Below are positions 1 to 12,167 of a stretch of 64,000 nt of DNA, one piece after another. Position 1 is the stretch's first letter; every line of letters begins with the position of its first letter. A model generated the notes under the pieces. The model was not told where the DNA came from. It searched no databases and was given only the letters and a program-made list of their open reading frames with translations. This DNA is from Mytilisepta virgata (lineage: Eukaryota > Mollusca > Bivalvia > Mytilida > Mytilidae): positions 128,162,614 to 128,226,613 of the forward strand of contig CM051521.1 of assembly GCA_028015205.1 (NCBI GenBank), given 5' to 3'. Both the position numbers and the translations under genes were made by a program.

Positions 1-84
1 ATTTTTATGTCAGATGTCAATGTTTGAACTGGACGATACACTTTATTTCTCTTATTTAAATGCCAATCTACCTTCTAGTCACAG
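1..84 (+). other. End of an intron
   Basis: This is the 3' end of an intron, finishing in a pyrimidine-containing acceptor (cttctagtcacag). The preceding exon lies outside the window and must supply one base (phase 1). Confidence 0.6.
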
Positions 85-234
85 AAAGGGCAGACGATGA
101 AATGATAAATCAAACAGATAAACGTAGACCAATTGCACAGAAAGAAGTCAAAACAGAAAAACGAGATGAGGATTTCTTTGATTTAGTTAATCAGCTAGAT
201 AAATTTAGTCAGTCACAGGAAGTAGTTAGACAAG
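85..234 (+). CDS. Giant gene exon 1 in window (50 codons)
   Basis: The acceptor is tagtcacag and the donor is gtagat. The exon is 150 bp, phase 1 at both ends. It encodes a charged segment with Lys/Arg/Glu-rich beginning (DKRRPIAQKEVKTEKRDED) and an amphipathic stretch around FFDLVNQLDKF. No known domain is recognised. The reading frame agrees with all later exons. Because it is symmetric it could be a cassette exon. An in-frame stop lies just after the donor, so splicing is required for continuation. Confidence 0.72.
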
Positions 235-1509
235 GTAGATAATCATCAAAATCATAACTGATTCCCTCATCTTCATGTTCACATTTGTCTGTATGTTCAT
301 TTTTATAAGGACAATAAATAGGACCCTATATTACTTTTTTTTTATCCAAATAATATTGGACACAAAATGCCAGTAAGATTAATACATTTAGGTTCTTACA
401 CGAGTTCAAAGTGAAGACTAGAAAATCTTGAACAAGTTTTTAAAATTCACGTCTTTCCCAAATACAGCAGAGCAGAAAGAGCGGAAAGACACTGAATTTT
501 AAAAACGAGTTGAATATTTTCTGGTTCTTCATTTTTTAAATAAGTACAAGTACCTATTTCTTTCGTAAATAATTGATTTTAGGTTATTTATTGAGCACAG
601 TCAACAAAGTTAAATAACTTTAGGCCTGATTGGTCAAAAGGTATGACAAAAGAATTTTGATTGGTCAAACTACCCATGACAGACATGGTTGCATGCACTT
701 AGTCATAGAAAATGCAAACAAAAAGGAAGAATAAACTTATTAAACATCTTTTATTTTTAATTTGAAAATTTTAGTAGTCCTTAATAATATATATATTAGT
801 TCAGATATTAGTGGAAAATGGAAAGAATCGAGGAATTTTTATTTTACATATGAACAAATTACAATTTAAATCAAAACATTAATTATAATTGGATTTAATA
901 TTTTATGGCCTCTGTAAGGCCAGCCAAATTTCCTCTTGGAAACCATACAGACACTTTTTTCTGTTTTTTTTCAGAATCAAAATGGTCTTGTGTTTTGTTG
1001 ATTTATAAATTGAGTTAAATTTGAAACAAAAGAATTATAAAGTATAAATAGATAAATGAAAAAAAGAAATAAACAAAAGGCATATGATAAGAGATACTAA
1101 CTTTTGACATTTTCCCAATTACAACATAAAATGATTAAGGGTTATTATACTCATCAAGATAATTTTTTGATTCTCATTGACATTTACTGAAATCTTTCAT
1201 AGTTTTTCATGTTTAAAAAAAATAAAAAAACTTATTAAAAAATTCCAATTTGCATGTCTTCATATGTACATGTAGTATCATAATAATTAACATATCACAT
1301 TACACTTGTTCTGAAATATACTAACAATAATAGTATATATGTACATATAGAATGGAACTTTTTATCTTTATATACAAAATAATTTTTAATGCATGATTTT
1401 AAGTAAGAAAACCATTCGAAGAAATTAAAATCCAAAGAAGAGCAATCATATTTTGTTCTCTGTGTAATGCAGTAGTTAGTTATAAAATGGCTTTAATATA
1501 ACTCTTCAG
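235..1509 (+). other. Intron, nothing recognised
   Basis: AT-rich intron of about 1.3 kb with homopolymer runs. I see no further exon-like open frame, tandem array or inverted repeat in it. Confidence 0.55.
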
Positions 1510-1644
1510 ATACCACTGAAGGTCCTACAGTATCAGAGGATAATATCGTACATACTAAGAATTCTCGACCATCCTCTCAGGAGATTGTCTTGGACATATT
1601 AGATTCTCTAGAATCTACTCCACCTCCTCCACAAAAACAGAAAG
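1510..1644 (+). CDS. Giant gene exon 2 in window (45 codons)
   Basis: The acceptor is actcttcag and the donor is gtacca; the exon is 135 bp, phase 1-1. The peptide has a Ser/Thr-rich acidic first half (TTEGPTVSEDN) and ends with LDSLESTPPPPQKQK, a short proline run followed by basic residues. The proline stretch is a possible SH3-type ligand, which is inference. The open frame runs past the donor into the intron, but the GT and phase match the flanking exons. Confidence 0.72.
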
Positions 1645-2423
1645 GTACCAAATGCATGCCTGGAAAAGTTTATAGTTGTGCATTGTATTGCCTTCTAAGC
1701 ACAAATCACAAAGCATGTTGCACTAATACCACGGAAAAAACAAGTAGTTTCAATAGCCTTGTGTTTTTTGAAAAAAAATTTTTTTTTATACATTAGACAT
1801 ATTATTTTTTATAAAGATTCCCTGTTAAAAATGATAGACTGCTAAAGTAAAGAATATTTGCAGCAAGGATTTCAGCTCTTTCCATTATTTTGTATATGTT
1901 GTATACTGGTATGCTGCTTAACTATGTCAATATGGTGTCGAATTTGCATTGAAAAATTACATGAACGGCACCATACAGTGGGAACTGGATATACATGTTT
2001 TTTTCTTTATCAAATTCCACTTTAAACTCTGTGTGTAAGAGATTTTAACAGGAAAAATTGAACAAGCATCTTTCGTTTGCATGGAGAGTTATTTTTATAC
2101 AAATGTGAAATGCAACATTTATGTACTGTTGGTATTGAACAGCTGTAGTAATTAGAATTGTATATAGTAAAACCTCCTGACTGTGTCAGCTAAGCAGAAT
2201 TTTAACTTAAAATGTGTGAAAATATTTTTTTTTTCAGCTAGCAGTGTGCCAATTTAGAATGAGGTTTTACTATAATGAGGGGGTTATTGTTACTGATCTA
2301 GATAGTGTAAATCATAAAATAATTTCATCCATATTTACAACACAGTTCAGATTTTATTTCTAGAAAACAGACAATAGAATTGTAAATAACTTGTAAAAAC
2401 TGAAATAATTATAATAATTACAG
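1645..2423 (+). other. Intron, nothing recognised
   Basis: AT-rich intron of about 0.8 kb. I see no repeat or further exon beyond simple A/T runs. Confidence 0.55.
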
Positions 2424-2492
2424 AGAGCTTAGAAGATGAAGAAGGTTTACACACCCCACCTCCCAGTCCCGTTGAAAAAGAAACTTACGAAG
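2424..2492 (+). CDS. Giant gene exon 3 in window (23 codons)
   Basis: Small 69-bp phase 1-1 exon with acceptor aattacag and donor gtacaa. It encodes an acidic patch (SLEDEEGLHT) followed by PPPSPVEKETYE. Like the preceding exon it places a short proline cluster beside acidic residues; the SP pair could be a proline-directed kinase site. No domain is recognised. Confidence 0.68.
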
Positions 2493-3494
2493 GTACAAAA
2501 TTGTAACAGCTAGTTGTACTAGTGTTTTATTTCACGTTTTCAAGTTTTGTACCAGTGTTCTAAACAACTTGCACACTATGGCTGCTGTTAGTCATATAGA
2601 TAACTTTTATACTAATCTTTGCTTCAAAATTATACATTGATTTTCAAAATTTATGTTTATTGGAGATTGGAATATATCAGTGTATGAAACTAATACCGAA
2701 ATATTTAAAAAGAATTGACATAATGTTGGGATATGTTTTAAGAAAGAAGACTCTTGGTTCGTTAAGTAGTAGATATTACAAATGAATTAAAAAATGTGAT
2801 GAATCAAATTCATTTTTTTTCACAATTTGCTTGAATTGTTATAATTGCTTTTGATTGTATAAAGGCAGAGAAACAAAGATAAATGAATAAAACAGCAGCT
2901 TATTTGTGTACATCTCTATGATATCTTCATTCTTTCTGTATTATTTATCTACAATCTTATCATGTTGTTGTATCACACATATTAATATTAAAAGCGTGAA
3001 AGAACAAATTTACTAAATTTCCTCACAACCATCTTAAAAAAAGTTATAATGGTCAATTTTCGAGAAGAGCGTACAAGGTGTAATTTTTTGACTCCTTTTA
3101 GTTTTGGCAAATATTAATATCCAGAAGGAAAAAAATACCATCTTTATATATAAATATATACACTAAAATTGTTTGTTTCAATTTATTATTTTTTAATGTA
3201 AAGACAAAAATAAGCTTTTGCCATGATATGACCATATGCGTAGACGTGGTATTGCACAACTGTGGATAGTTTTACACTCAAATGCAGAGTATAATTCATA
3301 TACCTGTATTTGTATGTCTGAATAACAGAATGAGTTATATAGTTTTGTGTTTATGTTATATGTGTTTAATATGAGTAAGTAGGAAGGTTGACTAATTTAC
3401 TTACAGATGTAAAAAAAAATGAATGCTGGGTATGTGAAGTGCAAAAGTTATTTTAGTTTGAGTATTTCTTTATTTTATTTTATACATTTTACAG
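2493..3494 (+). other. Intron before the alternative terminal exon
   Basis: About 1 kb of AT-rich intron. It ends with a strong acceptor (tatacattttacag) leading into a short exon that contains a stop codon. Nothing else is recognised. Confidence 0.55.
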
Positions 3495-3598
3495 ATGGGT
3501 TGCCCATTTCCAAATCAATAGATTTGTCATTGGATGCTTTGGCAAAATGTGTCCAAAAAAAATCTGGGGTGGTTGACTTTAAAGATATATATTCCTAA
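3495..3598 (+). CDS. Alternative terminal exon with stop (short isoform)
   Basis: After acceptor ttttacag the phase-1 frame reads 34 codons, starting DGLPISKSIDLSLDAL and ending VVDFKDIYS, then TAA. No GT donor is needed: the frame simply stops. This makes a truncated isoform that lacks everything downstream, including both giant exons. The continuing isoform would splice exon 3 (ending 2492) directly to 4795. The peptide is less acidic than its neighbours and ends in a hydrophobic/aromatic tail. A variant polyadenylation hexamer (AATACA) lies near 4074. Support is acceptor plus frame; transcript data would settle it. Confidence 0.6.
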
Positions 3599-4794
3599 GG
3601 AAAGAGAGATGCCCCTTTTCCATTTTTAAGACACGTTCTATAATATTACCCATGCAGATAATTAACGTAATTTGTAAGTGAAAATCTTTTGTATAGTCAG
3701 TACCTTCCTAACTACTGAAACTAACATAGGAGTTACAGACAAAGGCTATAAGCAGAGATTTACGATTAATTGGTGTAATTTGGAAGTTTGAAACATCGGT
3801 TAAACAAGATGTTGTGACATGTGTTAATTCAAACATAGCTTGAAAATGTGTTAATTAAGGGTGAGATTTTTAAATTTTGCATGGAATCTTACTGATTTTG
3901 GGGAAGTTAAAGGTGATATTTCAAAATTTGATCAGAAATTTCAATTTATTTACCTGAAAAGTATGGAAACATCAAACTTCACATGCATCAATGTTACAAT
4001 TCAGGAATATTGATTGTCTGCCTATAGTGTTGTAGAGTTTGTGTGATATTATAATTGTATCTTGTATATAATTAATACATAACATATAATGTTTTTATTG
4101 ACTAATTCACTTATAAGAACAGTGAAACTTTTCTATAACCTAATACATGTAAACAACAAGATAGGCAAATGATATCAGTACATTCTTCAGAGTTAATTCA
4201 ACACCAGTGTTTTTTTTGTTTGAAGAATAAGTTTGCATATTTCACATTTATTTGAGATTTTTGTTCAATATGGATATTTTGGTTAATTTACAAACCATTT
4301 ATTTTCTAATGAAACCAATCCATATAACTTGTTATTTTACTAGTTGAAATTGAAAAGTTTTACTGTTATTCTGAATTTCAGCAACAAAGTTATTATTATG
4401 ATACTGAATTTTTTTGTGTGAAAATATACATATTACATTGACATAAACTCACTGATACTAAAGCATGACTTTATCTGTGCAACTGACTTTTAACTAGGTT
4501 TATATATGGTGCAAGTAAATGTAAATGATTGCATAAAAACAGCATGAGTTCTGTTCAAAAGTTTCTTAAGTTCAACAGCATGTCGAAGAGTTCAGTTTGA
4601 AATAATATAATCAGCTGATGCGTTTTATTTGGCAATGGCTAGAAATATGAAAATCTGTCCCTTAATGTAAGGTTGGCATAGTAGCAGATTCAGTAAGACT
4701 TTGTTTACATCAGTTGGGTAAGAGAGCTAGGTATTTTTCAGTAAAACGAAGCTTGCTAGATAATTATTTCTGTCTTTATACGCTGCTTGTATAG
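3599..4794 (+). other. 3' UTR of short isoform and remaining intron
   Basis: About 1.2 kb after the TAA. For the short isoform this is 3' UTR; for the long isoform it is intron. The only polyadenylation-like signals noticed are the variant AATACA near 4074 and AATAAG near 4226. No canonical AATAAA was noticed close to the stop. Confidence 0.4.
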
Positions 4795-4947
4795 AAGAAA
4801 ATCAGTCCGAAGAAGAAGAATGTGAGGAAACAACAGAAATCGTTGAAACATATACAGAGTGTCTCGATGGCAAGACTATGAGAACGATAAGAAAAACTAC
4901 CGTAATAAATTCTCAGGGTACAACTATTCGTACTGAAATAATCAAAG
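4795..4947 (+). CDS. Giant gene exon 4 in window (51 codons), ankyrin-tail-like repeat
   Basis: The acceptor is tgcttgtatag and the donor is gtatta; the exon is 153 bp, phase 1-1. An acidic start (ENQSEEEECEETTEIVE) leads into a basic beta-type repeat, KTMRTIRKTTVINSQGTTIRT. The alternation of Thr/Ile/Val with Arg/Lys around a short turn (NSQG) is the pattern found in ankyrin C-terminal regulatory tails, and it echoes the LPDG segments of the 17865-18590 exon. The family link is inference; the splice model is well supported. Confidence 0.78.
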
Positions 4948-6671
4948 GTATTAGTCGTTTGTAAACGCTTTTGGTGGATTTTAAATGTGTTTTAATTTTT
5001 TTTCTTCTGTCACACACACACTATCTATTTTTATTATTTTTATAGTCATATTCTGGTGTCTTATATGGCTTTTGGTGGAAATCTATACCTTTTACAACAG
5101 TATAAAGCTCATGTTTAACCTGTGAATCTTCACTGGGTAATTTTACGTTATAATTGCCCCTTTCATCTGCAGCTTTTGGTGTTGTATTGTGATTTTATTG
5201 TGTTATTTATATTGTCTTCTGAAGAGATCGTTGTTAGAAGTTTCTTCTTTAACATTTTCTTTAAATTATTTGGCTGAAACGTAATTATAGTCGTAATCTG
5301 TTTGAAATAACTGAAATTTTTCTAGTTTTGCCTTTTTGTGGTATGACATGACATTTACGGTTCTTAACTAATATCTCTTTTCCTACTATTTTTAAGCAGG
5401 TCATGATTGAGCCTGATATTGCATGGAATGATATTGTTTATTGTTTACATTTATCAACATCATAGTAAAGAATGAAATTTCAGATTCTTTTAACACAGAT
5501 ATTTACATCATTGATGCATGAATCATGAAAACATAGTTCCTGATATTTGCCAAATATCATTACTTATTGTATATCCACAGCACAGTCTCGTCGTGTATAG
5601 TGTGGTATCATCATTTCTTTCCTCAAACTTCAGAAATATTTTTAAAAATGCTTTTGAAAGGAGGGGCGACAATTTCTTAATTTGAATGACTTCAACTGAA
5701 ATAAAATTCATTGGAATAAGTATCACGGCACCTAGAGTACACCAAAAGCTTCAATCAAACTTTTAAAGAAAATATTTTAATATTTCAATAGTAAAATGGT
5801 TTATTTAACTAAAAAAATATTAGTGGGGCACAGTAAATCAATATTGATCCACAATTTTGGGGAGTAGGGAGACTAAATTTGCATATAATACCCAGAGAAT
5901 GAAATAAATAAGATAGATATACACATTTCAGCCATAAATTCCAAGTTTAATTGATTTTCTTACAGGCAGTACATTCTTTTTTTTACTGTAGTATTGGGAA
6001 TTTTAGGATATGTTATGCTGAATTTGAGTACGATACTGGATCATCATCAGTATATGTAACATTGTTGTAATTTATCATCAATTGGTTTTGTGGTTATGTT
6101 TTATACACTTCAAATTATCACGTGTATTCTACCATTAATTTTCAAAAAAATATGTTAGGGGTTATTAAAAAATGGTATTATCATAGTGTGAAGAATTTTC
6201 ATTGTATATCATATTAGATTAGAATGGTGTAGATTGTGAAAATAGTTTCATTTATTTCTAACATTAGGACATGTAGCAGATATGTTGACTATTGTAGAAT
6301 GAAGGCGCTTCATATCTCTTATACGTATACAAGACCTAGTGCACACATTCTCCAATACTTCTAAGAAAGTTCATAAAAGAAAGAAAAAGAAAAAAAAATG
6401 TTTGTACACCAGATGTTGTTCAATGTATTCCAGAAATATATGGTACTTTTTAGATAACAGCTAATCATGAAGAGGGCATTGTGATATAAAGATTGCCCAA
6501 AGGAAAGTAGATTCAACCTAAACATTGATAATGCCCAAGCTCAAATACCTGACATTTAATGTAAAAATATTTCATAATTCGTCTCAATGTTGGAATTTTA
6601 AAATGAGTACTATCAATCTTTTGTACATAGTCATATCAATCATATTTTTATATGTCTGTTTATCTTTGTAG
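4948..6671 (+). other. Intron, nothing recognised
   Basis: AT-rich intron of about 1.7 kb, with no second coding frame or clear repeat seen. Open stretches on either strand inside it lack splice support and show ordinary intron composition. Confidence 0.55.
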
Positions 6672-6755
6672 AAGAACAACGTGAAGCAGCCCTAGACCAG
6701 CTTGCTTCCCGCCTGTCGGTAACAGATGAACCAGATCAAAGTCCAGAGGAAACTG
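6672..6755 (+). CDS. Giant gene exon 5 in window (28 codons)
   Basis: The acceptor is tatctttgtag and the donor is gtgtgt; the exon is 84 bp, phase 1-1. The peptide EQREAALDQLASRLSVTDE is helical and amphipathic, followed by the acidic end PDQSPEET. It follows the basic repeat of the previous exon. No known domain is recognised. The SP dipeptide is a potential phosphosite. Confidence 0.72.
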
Positions 6756-8005
6756 GTGTGTAATTGTTATCATGTCTTAATACAGGGTGAAATGAACTAA
6801 ACACAGGAATATGTAGTCCATTAATAATTTGTCACTATGGTAGAAGTATATAAATTATTTATTTCTGCTGCCTATTTCAAAATGATTTCTACATTAATTG
6901 GATTTTCTTACCCAAGGATATTAACTGTTATTATATTGATCATGTTTTGAAGAGTTTCTCAAAAAAAAATTTGAAAGACATAATACATAGGAGATTATTG
7001 AATTGTTTATTGAGAAATTTTGGATTAAAATACAACTAGAATTGATATCAGCAGGTATATTAGGTCAATTTTACAGAAATGAATAATTTATTATACATAT
7101 ATTATATACTGATGTTACAAAATTTTTACACTAACATCATTTTGGTGTGTGTGGTTATCATAACTACTCAGTAAAGACTGCAGCATATTTTAGTCCAAAT
7201 TTTAACTTGATGTCGTATTTTTAAAATCTAAATATATACTTTTGAATTGGATTATAGTGTAGTACTATATGTAAATGGTGCATTTCTTAAATTATATGGC
7301 TTTTGCTTAGATTTTTATAAAGGATAAAGGTTTTTTATTAATGTTTTATTATTGAATTATGAATGCTTATTTGTGATAAATATTTTTTTACAGTAAAAAA
7401 AGAAATTTCATATAATTTTACGAAATTTTGGACCTAAAAGTTGCATATTTAGAAATTGGTCAACAAAATAGTTCTTAAGTATTTGTTAGTGGATTGTTTT
7501 TTCGATATTTTGTGAGGAAAGTTTACCTCAGGTTAAGAATCTCTAACAAGTATTTTAAGATACTTTATTATTTCTCTTATGTTTAATTAATGTTATAATA
7601 GGCAGCAGCACTGGTTTCCTAAATTTACCTATGCTGGAAAGCTCTTTGTTATTAAGATTGATCGGTTATTATTTATAAAATTTTATCCAGTTCATGGCAC
7701 TTTAATAGATTTAACTACCTGTTATTATTGATAGAATTTGTTTGGTTAGATATCAAAGCAGATTTTTTATTCCTCAGGGTACATTATTAATCCAGTTCAA
7801 ATTCTAGTTAAGAGTTTTTCAGACTTGAGGTCAATATGTCACTGCCATACTTCTGTTATATCTATATAATGAAATATTATATTGAGAACCATATTATGGC
7901 TTTCCTTGTTAACCAATATTATTGACATATTCCACTCATTATAGAACTTGCTTATAATCTTCTGGTTGGGATACGTTTTGCATTTAAACAATTCATTTTG
8001 AGGCA

Positions 8006-8028
8006 TTTTTTTTTTGGGGGGGGGGGGG
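8006..8028 (+). repeat. T-run followed by G-run
   Basis: Ten T followed by at least thirteen G. The G-run could form a G-quadruplex-like or polymerase-pausing stretch in the transcript. Its exact length is likely variable or error-prone. Confidence 0.75.
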
Positions 8029-9983
8029 AATTAACATATACATTTAGAGATAATTTCATTTTGTTTTAAAAGTAATGGTATAGATTAATATTATGTCAAA
8101 TCATGTTTAAGATTAAGTCAATGAGAAAATCAATTTTGATTATTTTTTTGTGCAATGCTACCATACAAAGGAGAAAGGGCGATAATACTTATTTTAATCA
8201 TTTATGTGTAAATTATGAATTATCTCCCTTTTCCAGTACAGGGAGATAATCTCAGATTTTTGTCACTCATTAATCAAACAAAAAGTGAACAGGATCATAT
8301 AAATGTTTATTACTAAAATGAAGGATTATAAGCTTGGTCAAAATGGCCTAAAAATGTCAATATATTTCTACAATTTAAGGCAAAGCTAAGATAAGATTTA
8401 GTTACAAAGAAAAATAAATTACAGTTGAATTAGTTTGAAGGATGACAATATATACGAAGGACAGTTACTTTGTTATTTCAAAATTCTTCTTATAATGACA
8501 CATGGCATGGTCTTAATACTAAATAGCATGATATGAATTTTAAAATTAACATTGTGTGGTGGTATTAAAAACTTCAATCTTCTTACTGTAATTTATTTCG
8601 TCAGACATAATGCATGTGTAATCTCATGTAATCCAATGTATTTCATGAATATTTCTTGTCATATTTAGCTTTTTGCACTAAATCTATGTTTTGTGGCATT
8701 CCAATAAAATTGGATAAAGCATCTCATTTTTTGCCTTATTTTGGTTGTATGCTGAGTTGGCAATCTGCTTTGCTCATTGTCATTGAATGGCTGTCCAATC
8801 ACTGCTCAAGGCCACAGTTGTTTTCTCTGTCATGCAGACACTTAAGCTTTATATGCTACTTAAAAATGCTTCTTGCTAAACTTATTTTTATAAATGCTTT
8901 AGACTTCTTTCTTCTCTATTGTTTTTGAACTACTTTTCTAAGAACTTAATTTCTAAAGGAAAGAAAATTGAAAATGAGGTGCTTGTACAAGTAACGTACA
9001 AATTAATCATCATAGTGGAAATATCTGGAAAAAAAGAACAAAACATTATAAGACTACTTCTTTATTTTATTTTATGTATTTAATTTTACATTTTCGGTGT
9101 TATTTATTAGAAGAAATTCTGTTAAATTTTCCCTTCCAATATAGGATAGATTTTGAGAGTTCTAGTGGACGCAATGAGCAGATCAGACTGTCATCCTGTT
9201 TTTGTTGCTTTCACCCTTTGTTTAGTTTTTGTTTCATTATGAGCTGTTTGTTTCCGGTTTATGTTTCAGTTCAGTAGTAAAATAAGACTAATTTTCCTTA
9301 TATTTGCATAATAAGTTTGCATGTTTGTGGAACTTTTTTTTTGAATTAATAGTTATTTTGAAATTTGATTTTTGATTTTGTTTTTCTTCAAAAAAATAAA
9401 TATTCATTAATGGGCTTATTTTTGCTTGAAAATGTTTAAAAGATATTTATTTTCACCTATTTTCCACCAAATTAAAATATGGATTTAAATCAGAGAAAAC
9501 AAATAATTTAATTCGTAATTAGGCTATAATTGAAATACAATTTAAAACTAAAGTAACAGGTCTTTTTTCAACCAAAATATTGTCCTATCTTTTTATAAAA
9601 CATAACGTTTGTCACTTTTATGAATAGTAACAATCAATTTACTTTTCCTAGATTTAAAATACAATTGTATATTTAGTTGAATCTGTATCTCAAATATTAT
9701 GTATGGTTTTTGGGTTGAGCAGTTTGATTGGACAGTTCAGTATAACAGGACAAGTTTGTTATGGTGTCAAGTCTCTGTTCATTAGTTAGGTGTTTTATTT
9801 CGATGTTGTTTGTTGGTTTGAAGGATGGGTCTGTTTCTTCACTGCATTTTGTTTCTATGAAGGTACAGGTTTTATCACCTGTAATATAATGAGTGATAGC
9901 ATTCCTATAGTGTCAGCTAGTTTGATTTCATGTTTTATAACTAGTATAGAAGTGATTATATAGAGTTTCTATCCTCTTGTAGT

Positions 9984-9984
<1 letters not shown>

Positions 9985-10016
<32 letters not shown>
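9985..10016 (+). repeat. (AC)16 microsatellite
   Basis: Perfect dinucleotide AC run of sixteen units within the intron. It is likely to be length-polymorphic. Confidence 0.93.
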
Positions 10017-10021
<5 letters not shown>

Positions 10022-11325
10022 ATTGCAACCACAGAACATGCCACATAAAACATTTGAACATCAGATATACAACGAGTCAAAATGAAAATATGAAACATGA
10101 ATTAAAATAAAAAGTGGAGACATACATGTACCCCGTTACTTGAAAAATGTGTAAAAATAAGATGAAAATGTTAAAAAGCCAATCACACACTTGTATATGT
10201 ATCTCTGTATTATACAGCAATTAATTTTAAAATAGAGTAACTTTGTCATTCTTCACTGAAAGACCTTAATAATGACACATATTCTGTTGATGATAATATC
10301 ATACAACAAAGCAAGACTAAAATACTAAACAGTTAATGTAATAATAACACTACATGAAAAACTTGCTGTAACTAACCTATTGCTCAGATGCAAATAAAAA
10401 GAACATTATGGTGTTGATATCTATGCCTCAGACTTCTGTTACTGATAAACTTATCTAGCTAGTAGCTTCTCTAATGAAAGACTTGAGACATACTAGGAGC
10501 TTGTTTAATGAGAGAGTGAAACTTGCTAGTAGCTTCTTTAGGAAATATCTTGCTAGTAGACAGACCAGCTACAGATTGACTACTTGCTACAGCAGGCTGA
10601 TGCTTACAGATTACCATTGCTTTTATATCTATCTGGAATCACCGTATGTATATGCTGTTTTATCTTCATATTAACACCATCATATAATCTTTATTTTTAT
10701 CTGTTTTCTTAAATCAAGGTTGGAAGCATGTTTGTTTAAAGGATTATTATCAAAATTTAAGAGAAATAGCATGTATTTCATTCCATTAACGGCATGCTTC
10801 TGTCTAAGACAGATTAATTTTAACTAGAACTTTACATTCATGTTTTATCCTTGACTGTAAGACCTTAATCAGATTCAACGTCGAGTCACAAAGTTTCGTT
10901 TTTATTTATAAATGAAATGCCTCCGATCACTTTGGGTCAATCCTGGAAAATTGCATCTTTAAAAATTTTAATGTGAAATAACTGCTTGTAATTAAAATTC
11001 ATAAGAAGACACCTTAATTGGGAATCAGTGATGTTGAACAAAAATTATGTCCCATATCACCTGGTTTATCACTTGTTTAAATTAATGGTAGATCATTAAA
11101 TTTTCAAAATTTGGATTGTTGGAAATAGATAAAAGACAGTTTACAAGTTTAAATCATAGAATCTCTGATGTATTATTATACTGGTAGATTTATGGCAAAT
11201 TACACAAATGAATTCAGAGTTTAATTAATTCAAATTAAATATAAAATGAACAAATAAGTAGAGAAAGCCATATAAATGAACTTGAAATTTGATATGTACA
11301 TACAAGACATTAGCTGTTAAATTGA

Positions 11326-11795
11326 CAGCAAACCATGTTTACTATTTTGTCGCTGCCTACCATTACCTCAGTACCTTGATAAACTGAACTTTTAAACAAG
11401 ACAGTAGATGTCAGATTTACAGCAAACCATGTTTACTATTTTGTTGCTGCCTCCCGTTACCTCAGTACCTTGATAAACTGAACTTTTAAACAAGACGGTA
11501 GATCTCAAATTTACAGCATACCATGTTTACTATTTTGTTGCTGCCTCCCGTTACCTCAGTACCTTGATAAACTGAACTTTTAAACAAGACGGTAGATCTC
11601 AAATTTACAGCATACCATGTTTACTATTTTGTTGCTGCCTCCCGTTACCTCAGTACCTTGATAAACTTAACTTTTAAACAAGACGGTAGATCTCAAATTT
11701 ACAGCAAACCATGTTTACTATTTTGTCGCTGCCTCCCGTTACCTCAGTACCTTGATAAACTAAACTTTTAAAGCAGAAAGTAGATGTCAAATTTA
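11326..11795 (+). repeat. Intronic minisatellite, 94 bp x 5
   Basis: Five head-to-tail copies of a 94-bp unit. The shared anchor ccatgtttactattttg recurs at 11333, 11427, 11521, 11615 and 11709. Copies 2-5 are nearly identical; the flanking copies are more diverged. The array sits about 0.4 kb upstream of the acceptor of the large Ser-rich exon. Confidence 0.92.
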
Positions 11796-12167
11796 CTGCA
11801 ATCACGATTTCTAAAACCCTGTTAAAACATTTTTTTTTTATTAGACAGCTGACATGATGGTCTTTTGGAAATGTAGATCTAACAAAGATTCTTCAAAAGG
11901 AGATCATTCATGAAATTGCATGATATAAAAATTTTAGCACTGTCATTAATCATACACCATATTATTTACCATCTGTAAAGGTTTTACAGTCAACTGATAA
12001 TAACATTAGAATTAGAGCTAGTTTCTTACCAAGCACATTTCCTATCACCAAAATCTATAATAAATCCTGATATTATGTATTAATATAAATATTAGTGTTG
12101 TCTAGCATGCTGATATCGTAATGTCTTGTTGTGCACTGTTTAATGTTTGCACTAATTCAAATTTCAG

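Larger units (their letters stand above)
6756..12167 (+). other. Large intron with simple repeats and a minisatellite
   Basis: This 5.4-kb intron holds a T-run followed by a G-run at 8006-8028, a short inverted TTATCTCCC motif at 8219-8250, an (AC)16 microsatellite at 9985-10016 and a five-copy 94-bp tandem repeat at 11326-11795. Several short open frames occur, for example near 8656 and 9074, but none has matching acceptor, donor and phase. Confidence 0.6.

Noticed and set aside
8656..9277. Open frames of 90 and 67 codons in the large intron
   Set aside because: No acceptor-donor pair in phase 1; cysteine/phenylalanine-rich translation typical of AT-rich intron.
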